Part shown: in pieces, positions 13,311 through 23,345 of the stretch
How positions within the stretch are numbered: position 1 is the stretch's first letter
Layout: each line of letters starts with the position of its first letter
From: Epiperipatus broadwayi
Taxonomy: Eukaryota; Onychophora; Udeonychophora; Euonychophora; Peripatidae
Direction: 5' to 3'
Assembly (NCBI GenBank): GCA_028023455.1
Contig: JAQFVV010000017.1
Location: 2,957,501-3,021,500, forward strand
Length of the DNA stretch: 64,000 nucleotides
Made by a program: the position numbers and the translations under genes
Notes under the pieces: generated by a model
What the model saw: only the letters and a program-made list of their open reading frames with translations
Database searches by the model: none
What the model was told of the DNA's origin: nothing

Positions 13311-13660
13311 ATGAATAATATGTCTGTAATATAATTTGTATTACACCACTCTCACACAAGCTAGAAATTGGTTTTTATCCATTTTTAATACTTTTTTTGG
13401 ACATATGTCTAAGATTACATCCCTTCACAAAGTGTTAAAAGCAGATAGAAACTAGTTCCTACCTTGTGTGACAGTGGTGTAGTGAAAATTATGCTACAGA
13501 AATATTATTCATTAAATGAATGACTAATAAAAATTGTTAATGTACTCCAACAAATGCTTTCTGCCAAAGTTGTGAGGGTAGTAAGTTTTGACACTTATCA
13601 AATAAACTGTACTCTATCAATATATACTGAACAATAATAAAGATAGGTGTAAGACAATGT

Positions 13661-13716
13661 GATCTGGGTCAACTGATGAGTGCTGTTTCACATGAAATGT
13701 GCATCTTGGGTATCAT
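13661..13716 (+). ncRNA. Hammerhead ribozyme motif, type-I-like (R2)
   Basis: Core box CTGATGA at 13673-13679, stem II/loop, GAAA at 13694-13697, then TGTGCATC with predicted cleavage after C13705. Stem III could be A-U plus U-A closed by a GUGC loop. Stem I pairs TTGG with TCAA, with further ATC/GAT pairing beyond an internal loop. Stem II is short in this copy (about three pairs), so activity is doubtful although the core is intact. Confidence 0.65.
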
Positions 13717-14016
13717 ATATCTTTTTCACATGCCTTTCATCTTATGTTTATGATTACACCACTCCACAAGTTATTAAAAGTGGATAGAAACCGGCCCCTA
13801 TTTTGTAGACAGGTGTATAGTGAAAATTCCTTTACAGGAAATTGTTTATTAAGTGGATAATCTCTAGTCTAATGAATGACTAATAAAAATTACTAATATA
13901 CTTCCATCAAATGGTTTGGGTCAAAATTGTGAGGGCAGGAAGTTTGACACTTTTCAAATAAACTATACTATTTCTCTATCTACATATACTGAGCAATGAT
14001 AAAGATATATAAGAGA

Positions 14017-14060
14017 ATGTAATGCTGCTTCAGCATAAAATGTGCATCTTGGGAATCATA
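14017..14060 (+). ncRNA. Decayed hammerhead motif (R2)
   Basis: The stem II hairpin AATGCTGCTTCAGCAT and TGTGCATCTTGGG are kept, but CUGAUGA is deleted and GAAA reads AAAA. Not expected to cleave. Confidence 0.55.
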
Positions 14061-14249
14061 TATCTTTGGATACTCCTCCATAAAAGTGGATAAAAACTAG
14101 TACATACTTTGTATGAGAATACTGTAATAAAAATTATTCTACAGAAATATTTTTCATTAAATGGATAATCTCTAATTTAATGAATGATGAATACAAATTA
14201 TTAAAGCCAATCAGGATTGGAAAAACTATTCAGTAACATTTATTCATAC

Positions 14250-14602
14250 AATAACTATTCCCAAAATTTGCCATAAAATCAGACTATAGTAGTCTTAAAA
14301 CTAAATAAACCCAGCAGTGGTCAAAAATGTTATTGCCTAAAAATCATTATCATATATTCTCTGCAATTTTTGAAAGAATCATATTAATAAAAACTTTGTC
14401 AATAGTTTGGAGCTACTTACCTATTGAGCAGGCTGGGTTTAAATTAGGAAGAACCCATTGTGAACGAGATGTATCTTTAGCAATAAGAGTATTAATTTTG
14501 CTTTCTTTTCATAAACTAATAAAAATAAATGTGAGGTTAATGTTTCTTGATTTACTTTCAAATGATGTCATATCTTATGCTCCACTAATATTACATCAAT
14601 AG
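14250..14602 (+). pseudogene. LINE reverse-transcriptase fragment (CR1/Jockey-like)
   Basis: A 91-codon frame from 14327 contains LPIEQAGFKLGRTHCERDV, matching the conserved LP-EQAGFR-GRS-CDQV block between RT motifs 1 and A, followed by VRLMFLDL at the motif A position; the second part of motif A (AYDTV) is not conserved. It is an isolated RT scrap with no endonuclease or downstream RT motifs nearby. Confidence 0.7.
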
Positions 14603-15104
14603 TTGACAAATGAATAGATGTCAGAAGTTTCAAAAATAAGCATCTTCACCAGGTACATTCATAAAATGTTTATAAAACTGTCTTGAAGAGATTTTCCAAT
14701 GATTCAACCAGACTTCATTGTCCAAATTATTTTCCAGATTTTCTCCAGAATTTTGTGGTGATTAAAGGATCAATCAATCCATAGGCAATTTGATTAAAGG
14801 AAAGTTCTGGATTCTCATGGTAAACATTGATGGCCCAAAGTCAAGAACATTCGGTAGGACTTTGTTTTTAAATAGATGCTTTTTCACTGCAATGCCATCT
14901 TGGACTATTGTGGGACTGAGGGTTTGCTGTCTGTTGGTATAAGCAGTGAACAGTAAGCAAATACTGGAGTCTGAGACAGTATATATGTTGAACTGTTTTT
15001 ATTGCATTGAATAAAGAACTATTCCTCTACATCATCAAATGCAAGTTATCAATGCCAATGCAACTTACAATTTTGTAAATTATATGTGAAAAATTTTTAT
15101 TTTT
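14603..15104. other. No recognisable feature
   Basis: Unclassified AT-rich sequence between the RT scrap and the R1 array. Confidence 0.5.
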
Positions 15105-15665
15105 ATATTTCACTTTTATGAGATCAAACAGATAGTTGAAGGAAATTTGAAAGTCTGGGTACAAATTCTATATATTATATTCAAACTCTAAGTATATGAA
15201 TTATGCTTCTATTTCAAAAATATTACAGATTTATCCTGCACACTCCTCTTCTGTGTATTTGAATGGACAGGGTCCTATACATGAGGGGTCAGAGTGACTT
15301 AAGGTCAACATAGGTATGACAATAATATCAACATCAACAAGGGTTTGGATCTGGCATCATTAGATTTTCAATGGTATGGACAGCTGAAGAGTTGGAGGGT
15401 GGAGAGGATTGAAGCCTATCCATTAAAGTTTGAGGATTTGCTATCTTAATATAAACTGAGCACTGATTATATATATGTGTCAGGGGATAATGATCTGGAC
15501 CAACTGATGAATGCTGGTTCCATACCAAATACTTATAATGAAAATCATTTATCTTTTTCACATACGTGTGGTCATGTGTATCAGCTATATGAGATAGAAC
15601 GGATAGCTGAAGGGAGCTTGAAAGTCTGTGTTCAAATTTTATATATTATATCTTTACCTGATCTA
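15105..15665 (+). mobile_element. Retrozyme-like family R1, partial dimer
   Basis: The block AACAGATAGTTGAAGG...TTGAAAGTCTG at about 15126 recurs at about 15598 (period about 472). Between them lies one unit body (CCTCTTCTGTGTATTTG..., AGTTGGAG..., TGATCTGGACCAA) and a hammerhead at 15491-15545 with CTGATGA at 15504-15510. Here GAAA reads CAAA, so the ribozyme is predicted dead. The repeated downstream block resembles a tRNA B-box region. Same family as 16930-17600. Confidence 0.65.
15491..15545 (+). ncRNA. Decayed hammerhead motif (R1)
   Basis: CTGATGA is intact at 15504-15510, preceded by CTGGACCAA as in other R1 copies. The second core box has changed from GAAA to CAAA, removing G12. Confidence 0.6.
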
Positions 15666-15800
15666 ACCTCATTATTATGTTTGGAAAAAGAATCTTCTAA
15701 AGTTTTTACAAATATAAAAATTTAGGTGGCATTAATGGTCTATGACAAGATTCAGATCTCTTATCAATCCTTTTCTAAAACAGAAAAGGTTTTTAATAAG

Positions 15801-16395
15801 TGTTATATCTGACCCTGCCTTCAGAAGTGGACTATTCCAGATTCCTTACCTGATTGGCTAGCACCCAGTTGCTTTCCAATGGGATTAAAACCTTCACTGG
15901 AGTTCGCGCACTGAATCCGTGTGTTTCCAGTAAGGTAGGGGATCTGCCTTTAAATAGTCAGCCTTTTCGAGGCAAGGCAGAGAGCAATTACTTCTGTTAA
16001 CCTGAACGACAGAACGTGCTCTCCATTAAACCTTCTGCCATCAGCAAAGGTATTTATCTAGTTATTATTGAGACGTCCACGCAGTGAGGCATGTCCACCT
16101 ACTGACTGGAAATTGCTACGTCTGAACTAGAGCCGACTTGAGGCAAGCTAACTACATAGCTGGAAGAGTCTTCTTACCGGAACTCACGACGCAGGCTAAT
16201 CATTAGCTGGAAGCGAGTTTCTTACTACACACAACTATCTCAGCATTGAAGCACATCAACTATATTTGTACATTTGTTAAACTAACGTGTGTATATATTT
16301 TGTACTAATAAATTATACATATTTATTGATGAATCGTTGCTCATTTTGTATCTGTTGGTTTGGAAATCAACCTGCAAGCCTAACCAAACACAACA
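15801..16395 (+). mobile_element. Candidate solo LTR
   Basis: A 595-bp block begins TGTTATATC and ends CACAACA, giving the TG...CA ends of an LTR. It is flanked by ATAAG (15796-15800) and ATAAA (16396-16400), a near-perfect 5-bp target duplication. Its GC content is visibly higher than its surroundings. A TATA-like TTTAAATAG lies near 15950 and AATAAA near 16305, in promoter-then-polyA order. No pol sequence is attached. Orientation is inferred from the TATA and polyA signals. Confidence 0.55.
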
Positions 16396-16400
16396 ATAAA

Positions 16401-16929
16401 AATATGAAAAAAATAGAAATCTTTGTCAAAGTCTGGAGTCTTACATCTAATCCAACAAACACGTATGCTTAGTTGCTTTTTATGACCTAAACAACCGGTA
16501 AAACATCTCATAATCTGAATGCATTTTTTTTTGCAATTATAGACTGAAACACAATCCTACTTCATATGGCTATTTAGAAATAATCTTGTATTATAGTTTA
16601 ATTGTTTTTTTAAACTTATCTAAGATTATATCTAAATTAATTACTAGAAATAACATTCGTGAAATGCTGGGTGTGTTTATTTTAGGATTGTAATGCAAGT
16701 ATTTACAAACAGCTCCTTCACCACTAACATATTTAATGCCATATCACATTTAGAGAACAAGAAATTCATATACTTCTGGGGTAGTCTTTTAAATATTACA
16801 ATGGCAAATATCGCCGGCAGATAAACTTACACCCGAAGCCTAATTTTTTTTACAGAATATTTCCTCAACTTTCATGTAAATCTCCAATGAATATCCAAAA
16901 AGAAATTGTGCAGCAAAATATTTATAAAA
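16401..16929. other. No recognisable feature
   Basis: AT-rich, no coding or repeat signal that I can support. Confidence 0.5.
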
Positions 16930-17044
16930 AGCTGTTAATATATAAGGGATTCGAACTCAGACTTTCACATGAACATGACTCTCAACTCTCCATGCCTTCT
17001 CATATTGCTGAACCATCTGATCGCACACATGTTGAAAAGATAAA

Positions 17045-17106
17045 GAATCACCAATATATGTATTTCATGCTAAACCAGCAATCATCAGTTGGTCCAGATT
17101 ACTATC
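17045..17106 (-). ncRNA. Hammerhead ribozyme motif (R1), intact core
   Basis: Minus strand: CTGATGA (17082-17088), stem II TGCT/AGCA with loop GGTTT, GAAA (17063-17066), a small A/U-only stem III, then ATTGG. Stem I pairs TTGG with CCAA and, beyond an internal loop, ATT with AAT. The layout matches type-I hammerheads with minimal stem III. Confidence 0.72.
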
Positions 17107-17517
17107 TCTACACATATATGCTATAAGTGCTCAGATATATATTAAGATAGCCAATCCTCATACTTTAATGGACAGGCTTCAGTCCACTCCACACTCCAAC
17201 TCTTCAACCGTCCATCCAATTGAAAATCTGATGATGGAATGCTCAAAGCCCACCCTGAGGCTGAGATTCTTGTCACACCAAGGTTGACTTAAGATCAATC
17301 TGACCCCTCATGTACAGGACATAATCCATTTAATACATATACAAGGGATAGGCAGACTTCTCTACTATATAATAACTGAAACACACAGGCTTATTATATA
17401 TCTGTGTCTATATATGTAATATATAGGGTATATGAGCACAGACTTTCACACGCCCTACCACTCTCCACACTATCTCATAACACTGATACACTTGAACACA
17501 TATATGTTGAAAAGATA

Positions 17518-17578
17518 AATAATCACCAATATACGTATTTTATGCTAAACCAGCAATCATCAGTTGGTCCAGATTACC
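17518..17578 (-). ncRNA. Hammerhead motif (R1), G12 lost
   Basis: CTGATGA (17557-17563), stem II and stem I are kept, but the GAAA box reads AAAA. Loss of G12, the general base in hammerhead catalysis, predicts an inactive ribozyme. Confidence 0.65.
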
Positions 17579-17609
17579 ATTTCCACACATATATACATAC
17601 ATATTAAGC

Positions 17610-18880
17610 AGATTAATTAGACGCCAAAAAATCAAGATATAAAATTACCTCAAATCAAAGTTTTATTTTTGGATGTTCAGCCAGACTCACTTATTCAATG
17701 GAAGAGTATAGGATTTTAATGAGATTTTAATAATTTTTTTTTACAGATTCAGTAGTAAATAAGGTAAGGTTTGATCCTAGGTATTACTGGAGTCTCATCA
17801 ATTTAAAGTGAAGACAATTTATGATTGTTAAGCTCATTTGCCTTATAAGTGAAATTTGGCTACAAGCCATGAAATATATTGATGATAACCAAAGCATGAG
17901 AAGTATAGTGCAATTGAAGGGCTTAATAAACCACTAATAAATTTATCTTCTTATTGGAACCATTATTATTTCTTTATATTTTGTTAATTGTTAAATGACA
18001 AAAATATTCATAAATTAATAAAGTCTAATATTTTATTATACTCTAATGTTTTATCAGATTTCACTATTTACTTTTTTTCTCTTATAATTTAAAAATATAT
18101 TCTTTAAATTCTCTACGTGTATCTATAGTAGATAGTTACTTCTGGTTTGATATTGCTTGAAAATCATTTCAATAAGCAAAATAGATGTTATTTGCACTTA
18201 ATAAAAAATTATCATATTTGAAATTATCCATTTATTATACTGGGATTTTTCGGTGAAGAATGTGTACTTTTACTTCTAATATAATAATTAATTATATTTA
18301 AATTACAATGTTTTTATTAGATGCATTTTATGTGTTTATATGATTTATATGTATCAGACAATTAGAAAGGAATTTCATCTCTATAGTATATAGATATATG
18401 ATACACTGTGCGTGTATATATATATTACAGTATTTTTTTTACTATAGCTTTGTATGGAATAAAATCTTGCATTTAGACTAATGTCGGTGGGTTAATAAGT
18501 AAGTGACATATGAATATAGCTAATTATATAAAAAAAAATTGATATCGACATTTTGTATCCTTTGCCCACGTATTTAAAATGATAGAGCAAAGTTTAAATT
18601 GTAAACTAAGTTTTGCCATTTTAAATATAATAAATTTGTGCTCACTTTAACTAGTAGTTCTATTATATACTTTATATACCAGTGACACTGTTGTTAAGAG
18701 GATATCGTGTTTTTTTTTTCCTTAAATCACAACTTAAAAAAAAATTAACGGAAGGAAGATGTAATATTTCCTTTTTTTTAAATATATTTTTTAATAATAA
18801 AAGATAATTTTAATACCACTTTTAATATACATGTGTAACATTTCTTACTTCATTTTAAAATAATGTGATGAATTGATAAA
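17610..18880. other. No recognisable feature
   Basis: Very AT-rich with oligo-A/oligo-T runs. No coding signal. Confidence 0.55.
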
Positions 18881-18884
18881 TATG

Positions 18885-19260
18885 AACAAACGATGAAGGT
18901 GTGTATAAGAGATTGTTATCTGGCTGGTTCAGCCTAAAATGCATCTTGGGGTCATTTGGGTTTATAGGCGTTCTTATTCATATGTTTTAAGAACATGTAA
19001 TGGAGTTGAATTTTCAAATACATCTAGAAAAAACATGAGAAGTGAGAAAAAAATAGATAAAATTTAGTTATTCCACGTGTTTATGTATAATTAAAAAACA
19101 GATATATTAATCTTTAACTGAAATTTGAAGTTTAAATTTGGCTAGGAATAATTCCAAGTTTAATAAATGTTTAGTAAAAAGCTTCAATATATTTAATGTG
19201 AGTGGTTAATACCAACGACGTGAATGCAGTAAGTTTGATATGGGGTAAATAAAAATGCAA
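18885..19260 (+). mobile_element. Retrozyme-like family R2, single decayed unit
   Basis: Shares with 32400-32620 and 56700-56960 the blocks ATTAATCTTTAACTGA, TAATTCCAAGTTTAATAAATG and the TTTGATATGG region. At 18911-18958 the remains of a hammerhead show the stem II hairpin GGCTGGTTCAGCC followed by ATGCATCTTGGGG, but CUGAUGA is missing and GAAA reads TAAAA. Confidence 0.6.
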
Positions 19261-19274
19261 TAAACCCAAATGAT

Positions 19275-19367
19275 GCAGTCAAGAGTTGGTGGCCTAGTGG
19301 TTAGCATAGCTGCCTTCCAAGCAGCTGGCCATGGTTTGCTTCCCGATCAACGCTTTGACATATGAAA
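19275..19367 (+). mobile_element. SINE1, tRNA-Gly(TCC)-like copy with target-site duplication
   Basis: Folds as a tRNA. The acceptor stem is AGTTGG paired with ATCAAC. A-box TGGCCTAGTGG. The anticodon arm CTGCCTTCCAAGCAG gives anticodon TCC (glycine). The T arm is degraded. It is followed by GCTTTGACATATGA and an A tail. Flanked by a 13-bp duplication (AAACCCAAATGAT) at 19262-19274 and 19368-19380. This shows that SINE1 derives from a tRNA-Gly gene. It is not a working tRNA, because the B box reads GGTTTGCTTCC. Confidence 0.87.
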
Positions 19368-19552
19368 AAACCCAAATGATTAAAGTAGTTCATTAAAATT
19401 TCTCTTGTAATTCTAAATATTGAGGTGTTAGAACGAATTGTAGCAAAAAATCTGCAAGCAATTGTAAATTATGGCTGACAATGATTACAGTACATGTTTT
19501 CAAGTTATTCCAACTGCCTAAGAATAAATAATCCAACATTATATCTAGGTTT

Positions 19553-19790
19553 AATATAGGGTATATGAGCACAGACTTTCACATGACCCACCACTCTCCA
19601 CTCTATCTAATAACACCGATACACTCAAGCACATATATGCTGAAAAGATAAATAATCACCAATATACGTATTTCATGCTAAACCAGCAATCATCAGTTGG
19701 TCCAGATTATCATCTCCCACACATATATACTATAAGTGCTCAGATATATATTAAGATAGACAAACTTCATACTTTAATGGTATGAAATAA
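19553..19790 (-). mobile_element. Retrozyme-like family R1, partial unit
   Basis: Minus-strand partial unit homologous to 17400-17620, with the GTATATGAGCACAGACTTTCACA block at the left and an intact hammerhead core at 19654-19713. It breaks off near 19790 in the unit body. Confidence 0.7.
19654..19713 (-). ncRNA. Hammerhead ribozyme motif (R1), intact core
   Basis: Minus strand: AATCTGGACCAA, CTGATGA (19690-19696), TGCT/AGCA stem II, GAAA (19671-19674), then palindromic TACGTA in the stem III position, then TTGGTGATT. Stem I: TTGG/CCAA plus ATT/AAT. Confidence 0.72.
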
Positions 19791-19841
19791 AGTTAGAGTT
19801 GCATGAAGAGATACAACAATTACAACAGAAAATTTTTTAGT

Positions 19842-19940
19842 CAAGCATTGGTGGTTGAGAGAGATCAGTGACAGCAGCTTTACAAGCCGTTGTCCCAGGT
19901 TAGCAGGTTCACTTCCCGGCTGATGCTATGACACATGAGA
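19842..19940 (+). mobile_element. SINE1 copy
   Basis: GTCAAGCATTGGTGG at the head, B-box-like GGTTCACTTCCC, and GCTGATGCTATGACACATGA with an A10 tail. The flanks carry similar AAAATTTT-AGT strings, so a target duplication is likely but imperfect. Confidence 0.82.
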
Positions 19941-20057
19941 GAAAAAAAAAAATTTTAAGTTCATAAAACTATAGATTGTGGTTAAACAAATGCAAGTTAA
20001 TATGTATTCGTGTAGATAAATGTATATTATTTCTACTGCCTAATGCCGTTTACACAG

Positions 20058-20290
20058 AATGGCCTAATTGGTTAGAGTATCATCTTAAATTCTTTAATCA
20101 AAAAACTATAGGTCCATAGTTCTATTTCTCTGTTACTGCTACACTGGTTAGGTTAGTGACACCTAAAAAAAAAGGAAGAACAATATCACTTAAAATGTGT
20201 GTTCTGTATAAATCCATGAGTTATTACTAATAGCTTAATATATTTGCAAAAGTGGAAATAGAATTTAAATTTAACATTTAAATTAAATAG
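20058..20290 (+). mobile_element. SINE2 (second tRNA-derived SINE), decayed
   Basis: Head GAATGGCCTAATTGGTTAGAG contains A-box TGGCCTAATTGG. A decayed B box (AGTTCTATTTC) follows, then the conserved CTGGTTAGG...GTGACACCT block. The 3' part corresponds to 43905-44093. Its hammerhead-like core is not preserved here. Confidence 0.65.
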
Positions 20291-20424
20291 TGAAAATAAT
20301 TCAACATATAACTATGAATATATTTATAGAAAAAGAAAGAAAATTGAGTATCCTTGGTGAATTATGACATAAAAAATATTACTATTGTCATTTGCCTTTA
20401 TAGTAATTGTATCTGGAGAGGTAC

Positions 20425-21605
20425 AGGATTATATATATAATATAAAATCATTACATATATCACATGACTTATATAGCTTGCATTTACAAATATTAAAATA
20501 AAGGTCGTGATAATGCCTCTAAACATGCTTATTTTTATTTTTTTTATGATAAATGTTACAAGAGAACACATTTAAAATCTTTATCTAGGAATGTCCCCAT
20601 CCCCAGAATGTTTTTGAGATATGGCTCTTTTCAGTGAGGGGGTAGGATACCAGATTCAAAATACCAAGTTAAGCTAAGCATTTATTTAATATCACATTAC
20701 ATGATCACCATTTTTTATGCTTGCCCATAACTGTTATTAAAACAGGAAAAACTCTCCATACAGTAGTGTCACTCAGTGCAAGCCCAGAGTAACCAATGGA
20801 TGCCTGTTTTAGTAACAGATATGAGCAAGCATAAGAAATGGGGGTTCATGTGATGTTTAGTGGTTTAATCCCAATCCTGTCTCATAGGGCAATGGTGATT
20901 ATGGTTATTAAAGAACCAAAGATACCAAAATGTATGAGTAATAAACTGAATTCTGACCTATATGACTATATAAGCTAATGAGCTTTCATTGAAAATATTA
21001 TTGTGTTTTTAATTTTAGATTCATAGTTTTGTAGTTAAGTAAGAATAAAAGATAGCTGCTGGAGAGTTGCATTAATTACTAATATCTAGGTGCACTGCTC
21101 TCAGATTCAAAGCTTCTCACTGATGAAAGCCACAAGCTAAAAACTAGTCTGGGGATATTGGATGAGTAGGCACTAGATAGGAATTTTATGCACAAGCCTC
21201 CTGGCATTCATTGATTATTTTGGCTTGCACTGAGTGGCACTACTGTGTGGAGAGTTTTGTCTGCTTTAATAACATTTATCTAAAATTTAACTCTTAAAAA
21301 GATCTGAAATTATCAGACATCTACATATCTTTAAGTTCAGCTCTCCAACTGAAATAATCATATGGGCCTAAATTTAAAGACATGTAGATGTCCATTTCAG
21401 ATATTCTTCTTAAGAGTTAAGTATTAGATAAATGCTTAGCTTATGTTGGTATTTTGAATCTGGTGTCCTAGCTCTTCACTGAAGAGAGTCATAGCTTGAA
21501 ACCAGTCTGGGGATGGGGGCAATCATAGGTAAAGGTTTCAAATGCATTCTCTTGTAGCATTTATCATAAAAAATAAGCTGAGGCAGTTAGTATTTAACAC
21601 AATAT
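20425..21605. mobile_element. Palindromic repeat family B, full copy split by a nested family A element
   Basis: Left arm: CACATGACTTATATAGCTTG, CCCCATCCCCAGA, CAGTGAG. The right arm after 21285 carries the complementary CTTCACTGAAGAGAG, TCTGGGGATGGGGG and ATAAGCTG, so B is a long palindrome, with its centre near 21355 (AAAGACATGTAG). Family A (20690-21285) interrupts the left half. CATTTATTTAA before it and CATTTATCTAA after it look like its target duplication. Confidence 0.72.
20690..21285. mobile_element. Palindromic family A nested in family B
   Basis: Left: CATGATCACC...AAAACTCTCC, folding back at about 20800 and ending GTGATGTTTAGTGG. The rest of an inverted family A body follows (TTTAATCCCAATCCTG, AAACTAGTCTGGGG, GGAGAGTTTTG). 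The arrangement mirrors the composite at 6486-7055. Confidence 0.7.
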
Positions 21606-21639
21606 TTCAAATCATATTATTCTTTACTTGATTAGTTAT

Positions 21640-21765
21640 GGTACTAGCATGAGAATTAAACTTGAATCTTTAGATTCTTAGATATTTAATTTTAAGGTAA
21701 TACTCTAACCATCTGAACTATTCTGGCAAAGGCAACACTCAGTAGAGAAAAAAGACATATTCGAT
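21640..21765 (-). mobile_element. SINE2 5' half
   Basis: Minus strand: GCCAGAATAGTTCAGATGG with A-box TAGTTCAGATGG, GTTAGAGTATTACC, then a decayed B box (GATTCAAGTTT) and ATGCTAGTAC, as in the 43860 copy. Confidence 0.65.
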
Positions 21766-21839
21766 GTTGCAGATCATAGCAAATAATTTCATAAGTCAAC
21801 CCAGTGTGATTTACATAAAGTCTGAAAACAACAAATCAA

Positions 21840-22430
21840 TTTTATTTTTAGTAAAAAATAAAGTGGAGAAATCACTGGAATACATATGAACATCTACACA
21901 AAAACACAAATTATAACTTAGACTTACCATTGCTAGGCATTAATAATAAGCAGTTAAGGTGCAGATTTAAATATTGGACACTTGGGCCCAATTTTTTTGA
22001 TTTTTACTTGTTTACCAACATTATATATCATGAAATATAAGAAAAACATACTTAACATCGACACTATATGTGAGTTGTGGCACAGATCAGAATCAAACCA
22101 AAAACATATATTCTCTGAGTGCAATGGTCTACAATATACTCAATCATATATTACAAATATTTATCAGGGAAAGAATACCACTATAAGTTCAATCATAGAG
22201 TCTTTTCCAAGTGCCTGCTTTGCAGAAATAAGACGTATAACATTTATACTCTATGTGTTATGGTGTACTAGGTGCACTTATCTTTACAATAGTAATGCAA
22301 GAAATTTTAACATATTTAAAAGCAAATTAGAGACAATAAAACAAAGAGATAAAAAAATCACCCCATCAGACATTTTCACAGATCTTATCACTTGTCCATC
22401 AGTGCTCTAACCTCTAGTGGGATATATTTC
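21840..22430 (+). pseudogene. L1/Tx1-like LINE C-terminus, same family as 636-5090
   Basis: Residues match the C-terminal part of the LINE at 636-5090 in order: LGINNKQ (LGIDNRQ there), a knuckle region with CELW...H.FSEC, LYVLWCTRCTY (LYAFWCTRCTF there), and ITPSDIF (IAPPDIF there). One frameshift lies near 22020. It ends near 22410, and an AT-rich 3' flank runs to an ATT array at 22557. It is a 5'-truncated copy. Confidence 0.78.
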
Positions 22431-22609
22431 CTGTTTCCTAATTTATTGTAAATGTTTTTTAATAATAGTTTAATTTACTGAATGCTATTGAAAATATTTA
22501 CTGTGGTATTCTTTGATTAGTTTTGTATTTTTTTAAAATTGAAATATCTGTATATATATTATTATTATTATTATTATTACTATTTGCAGGATATTCCGTG
22601 TAGTGAAAA

Positions 22610-22665
22610 AGCTAAATGCTGACGTTTCAGTACAATATCAAGTACCTTCCTCAGAGCATCCTCTT
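22610..22665 (-). ncRNA. Hammerhead ribozyme motif, Penelope-like, left arm
   Basis: Minus strand: CTGAGGA (22648-22654), stem II GTAC/GTAC with loop TTGATATT, GAAA (22625-22628), then CGTC and AGC. Same core as the right-arm copy at 23290. Confidence 0.7.
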
Positions 22666-22985
22666 TCTCAAATCATAAGAATGCACATGAGATTTAAAAC
22701 TGTTTTTATCATTTTCTTTCTCCTCATATTTAAATTCTATTGGTTGAGAAGTTTTAAAATTTATTTTCTCTTCCAATAGCTTCTTCCAAATGTTGTTAAT
22801 CTTCTTTAATTCACACCTTTCATTTATGCTCTTGGGCCTTTTAAAAATCTCTATAGCTTATCTTAGCAATCTCTGGTCATATTGTTCAATTTTTGCTAAA
22901 ATATTTGTTTTTTCAAAATTGATATCATGATTTGTTAATTTTATATGAGAATAAATAGCTGATGAATTGGCAGTGAGAGAAAAAT

Positions 22986-23305
22986 CCAATTCATCAGCTA
23001 TTTATTCTCATATAAAATTAACAAATCATGATATCAATTTTGAAAAAACAAATATTTTAGCAAAAATTGAACAATATGACCAGAGATTGCTAAGAGAAGC
23101 TATAGAGATTTTTAAAAGGCCCAAGAGCATAAATGAAAGGTGTGAATTAAAGAAGATTAACAACATTTGGAAGAAGCTATTGGAAAAGAAAATAAATTTT
23201 AAAACTTCTCAACCAATAGAATTTAAATATGAGAAGAAAGAAAACGATAAAAACGGTTTTAAATCTCATGTGCATTCTTATGATTTGAGAAAGAGGACGC
23301 TCTGA
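22986..23305 (+). pseudogene. Penelope-like GIY-YIG endonuclease, C-terminal fragment
   Basis: The frame reads SSAIYSHIKLTNHDINFEKT, then REAIEIFKRP and SINE. This matches the end of the GIY-YIG domain of Penelope-like elements: S-I--H---T-H-I-F---KIL, then the catalytic-Glu helix REA-EI. The GIY and YIG strands themselves are missing, so the copy is truncated at the palindrome centre. A stop (TGA at 23303) directly precedes the hammerhead box, so the coding end and ribozyme overlap. The minus-strand arm carries the same fragment. Confidence 0.75.
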
Positions 23306-23345
23306 GGAAGGTACTTGATATTGTACTGAAACGTCAGCATTTAGC
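23290..23345 (+). ncRNA. Hammerhead ribozyme motif, Penelope-like, right arm
   Basis: CTGAGGA at 23302-23308, stem II GTAC (23311-23314) with GTAC (23323-23326), GAAA at 23328-23331, then CGTC with predicted cleavage after C23335. Stem I: AGC with GCT. Stem III would be the self-complementary ACGU, so two molecules or tandem copies may be needed. One base bulges at the foot of stem II. Hammerheads in Penelope pLTRs are established, which supports this call. Confidence 0.72.

Larger units (their letters stand above)
13320..14210 (+). mobile_element. Retrozyme-like family R2 array (period ~340 bp)
   Basis: Direct repeats with GATTACA-CC...ACAA-GT-TTAAAAG...GATAGAAAC start near 13413 and 13752, and TGTGCATCTTGGG recurs at 13698 and 14041, giving a period of about 340 bp. 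A partial inverted copy opens the array (ATTACACCACTCTCACACAAG near 13331). The first unit carries a hammerhead motif (13661-13716). The second has lost its CUGAUGA box. No coding capacity is present. The architecture matches metazoan retrozymes. Confidence 0.65.
16930..17600 (-). mobile_element. Retrozyme-like family R1, tandem dimer (period ~475 bp)
   Basis: Minus-strand direct dimer. The CTGATGA boxes at 17082-17088 and 17557-17563 are 475 bp apart, and the sequence around both is nearly the same. After each hammerhead comes a conserved block leading to GAGTTCGAATCCC (complement near 16943-16955), close to the pol III B box GGTTCGANTCC. A weak A-box-like TGGTTCAGC lies about 60 bp before it. 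There is no coding frame. Other members are at 15105, 19553, 48772 and 49790. Confidence 0.75.

Noticed and set aside
19275-19347. A functional tRNA-Gly(TCC) gene.
   Set aside because: The T arm and B box are degraded, and it has an A-rich tail and target-site duplications, so it is a SINE copy.
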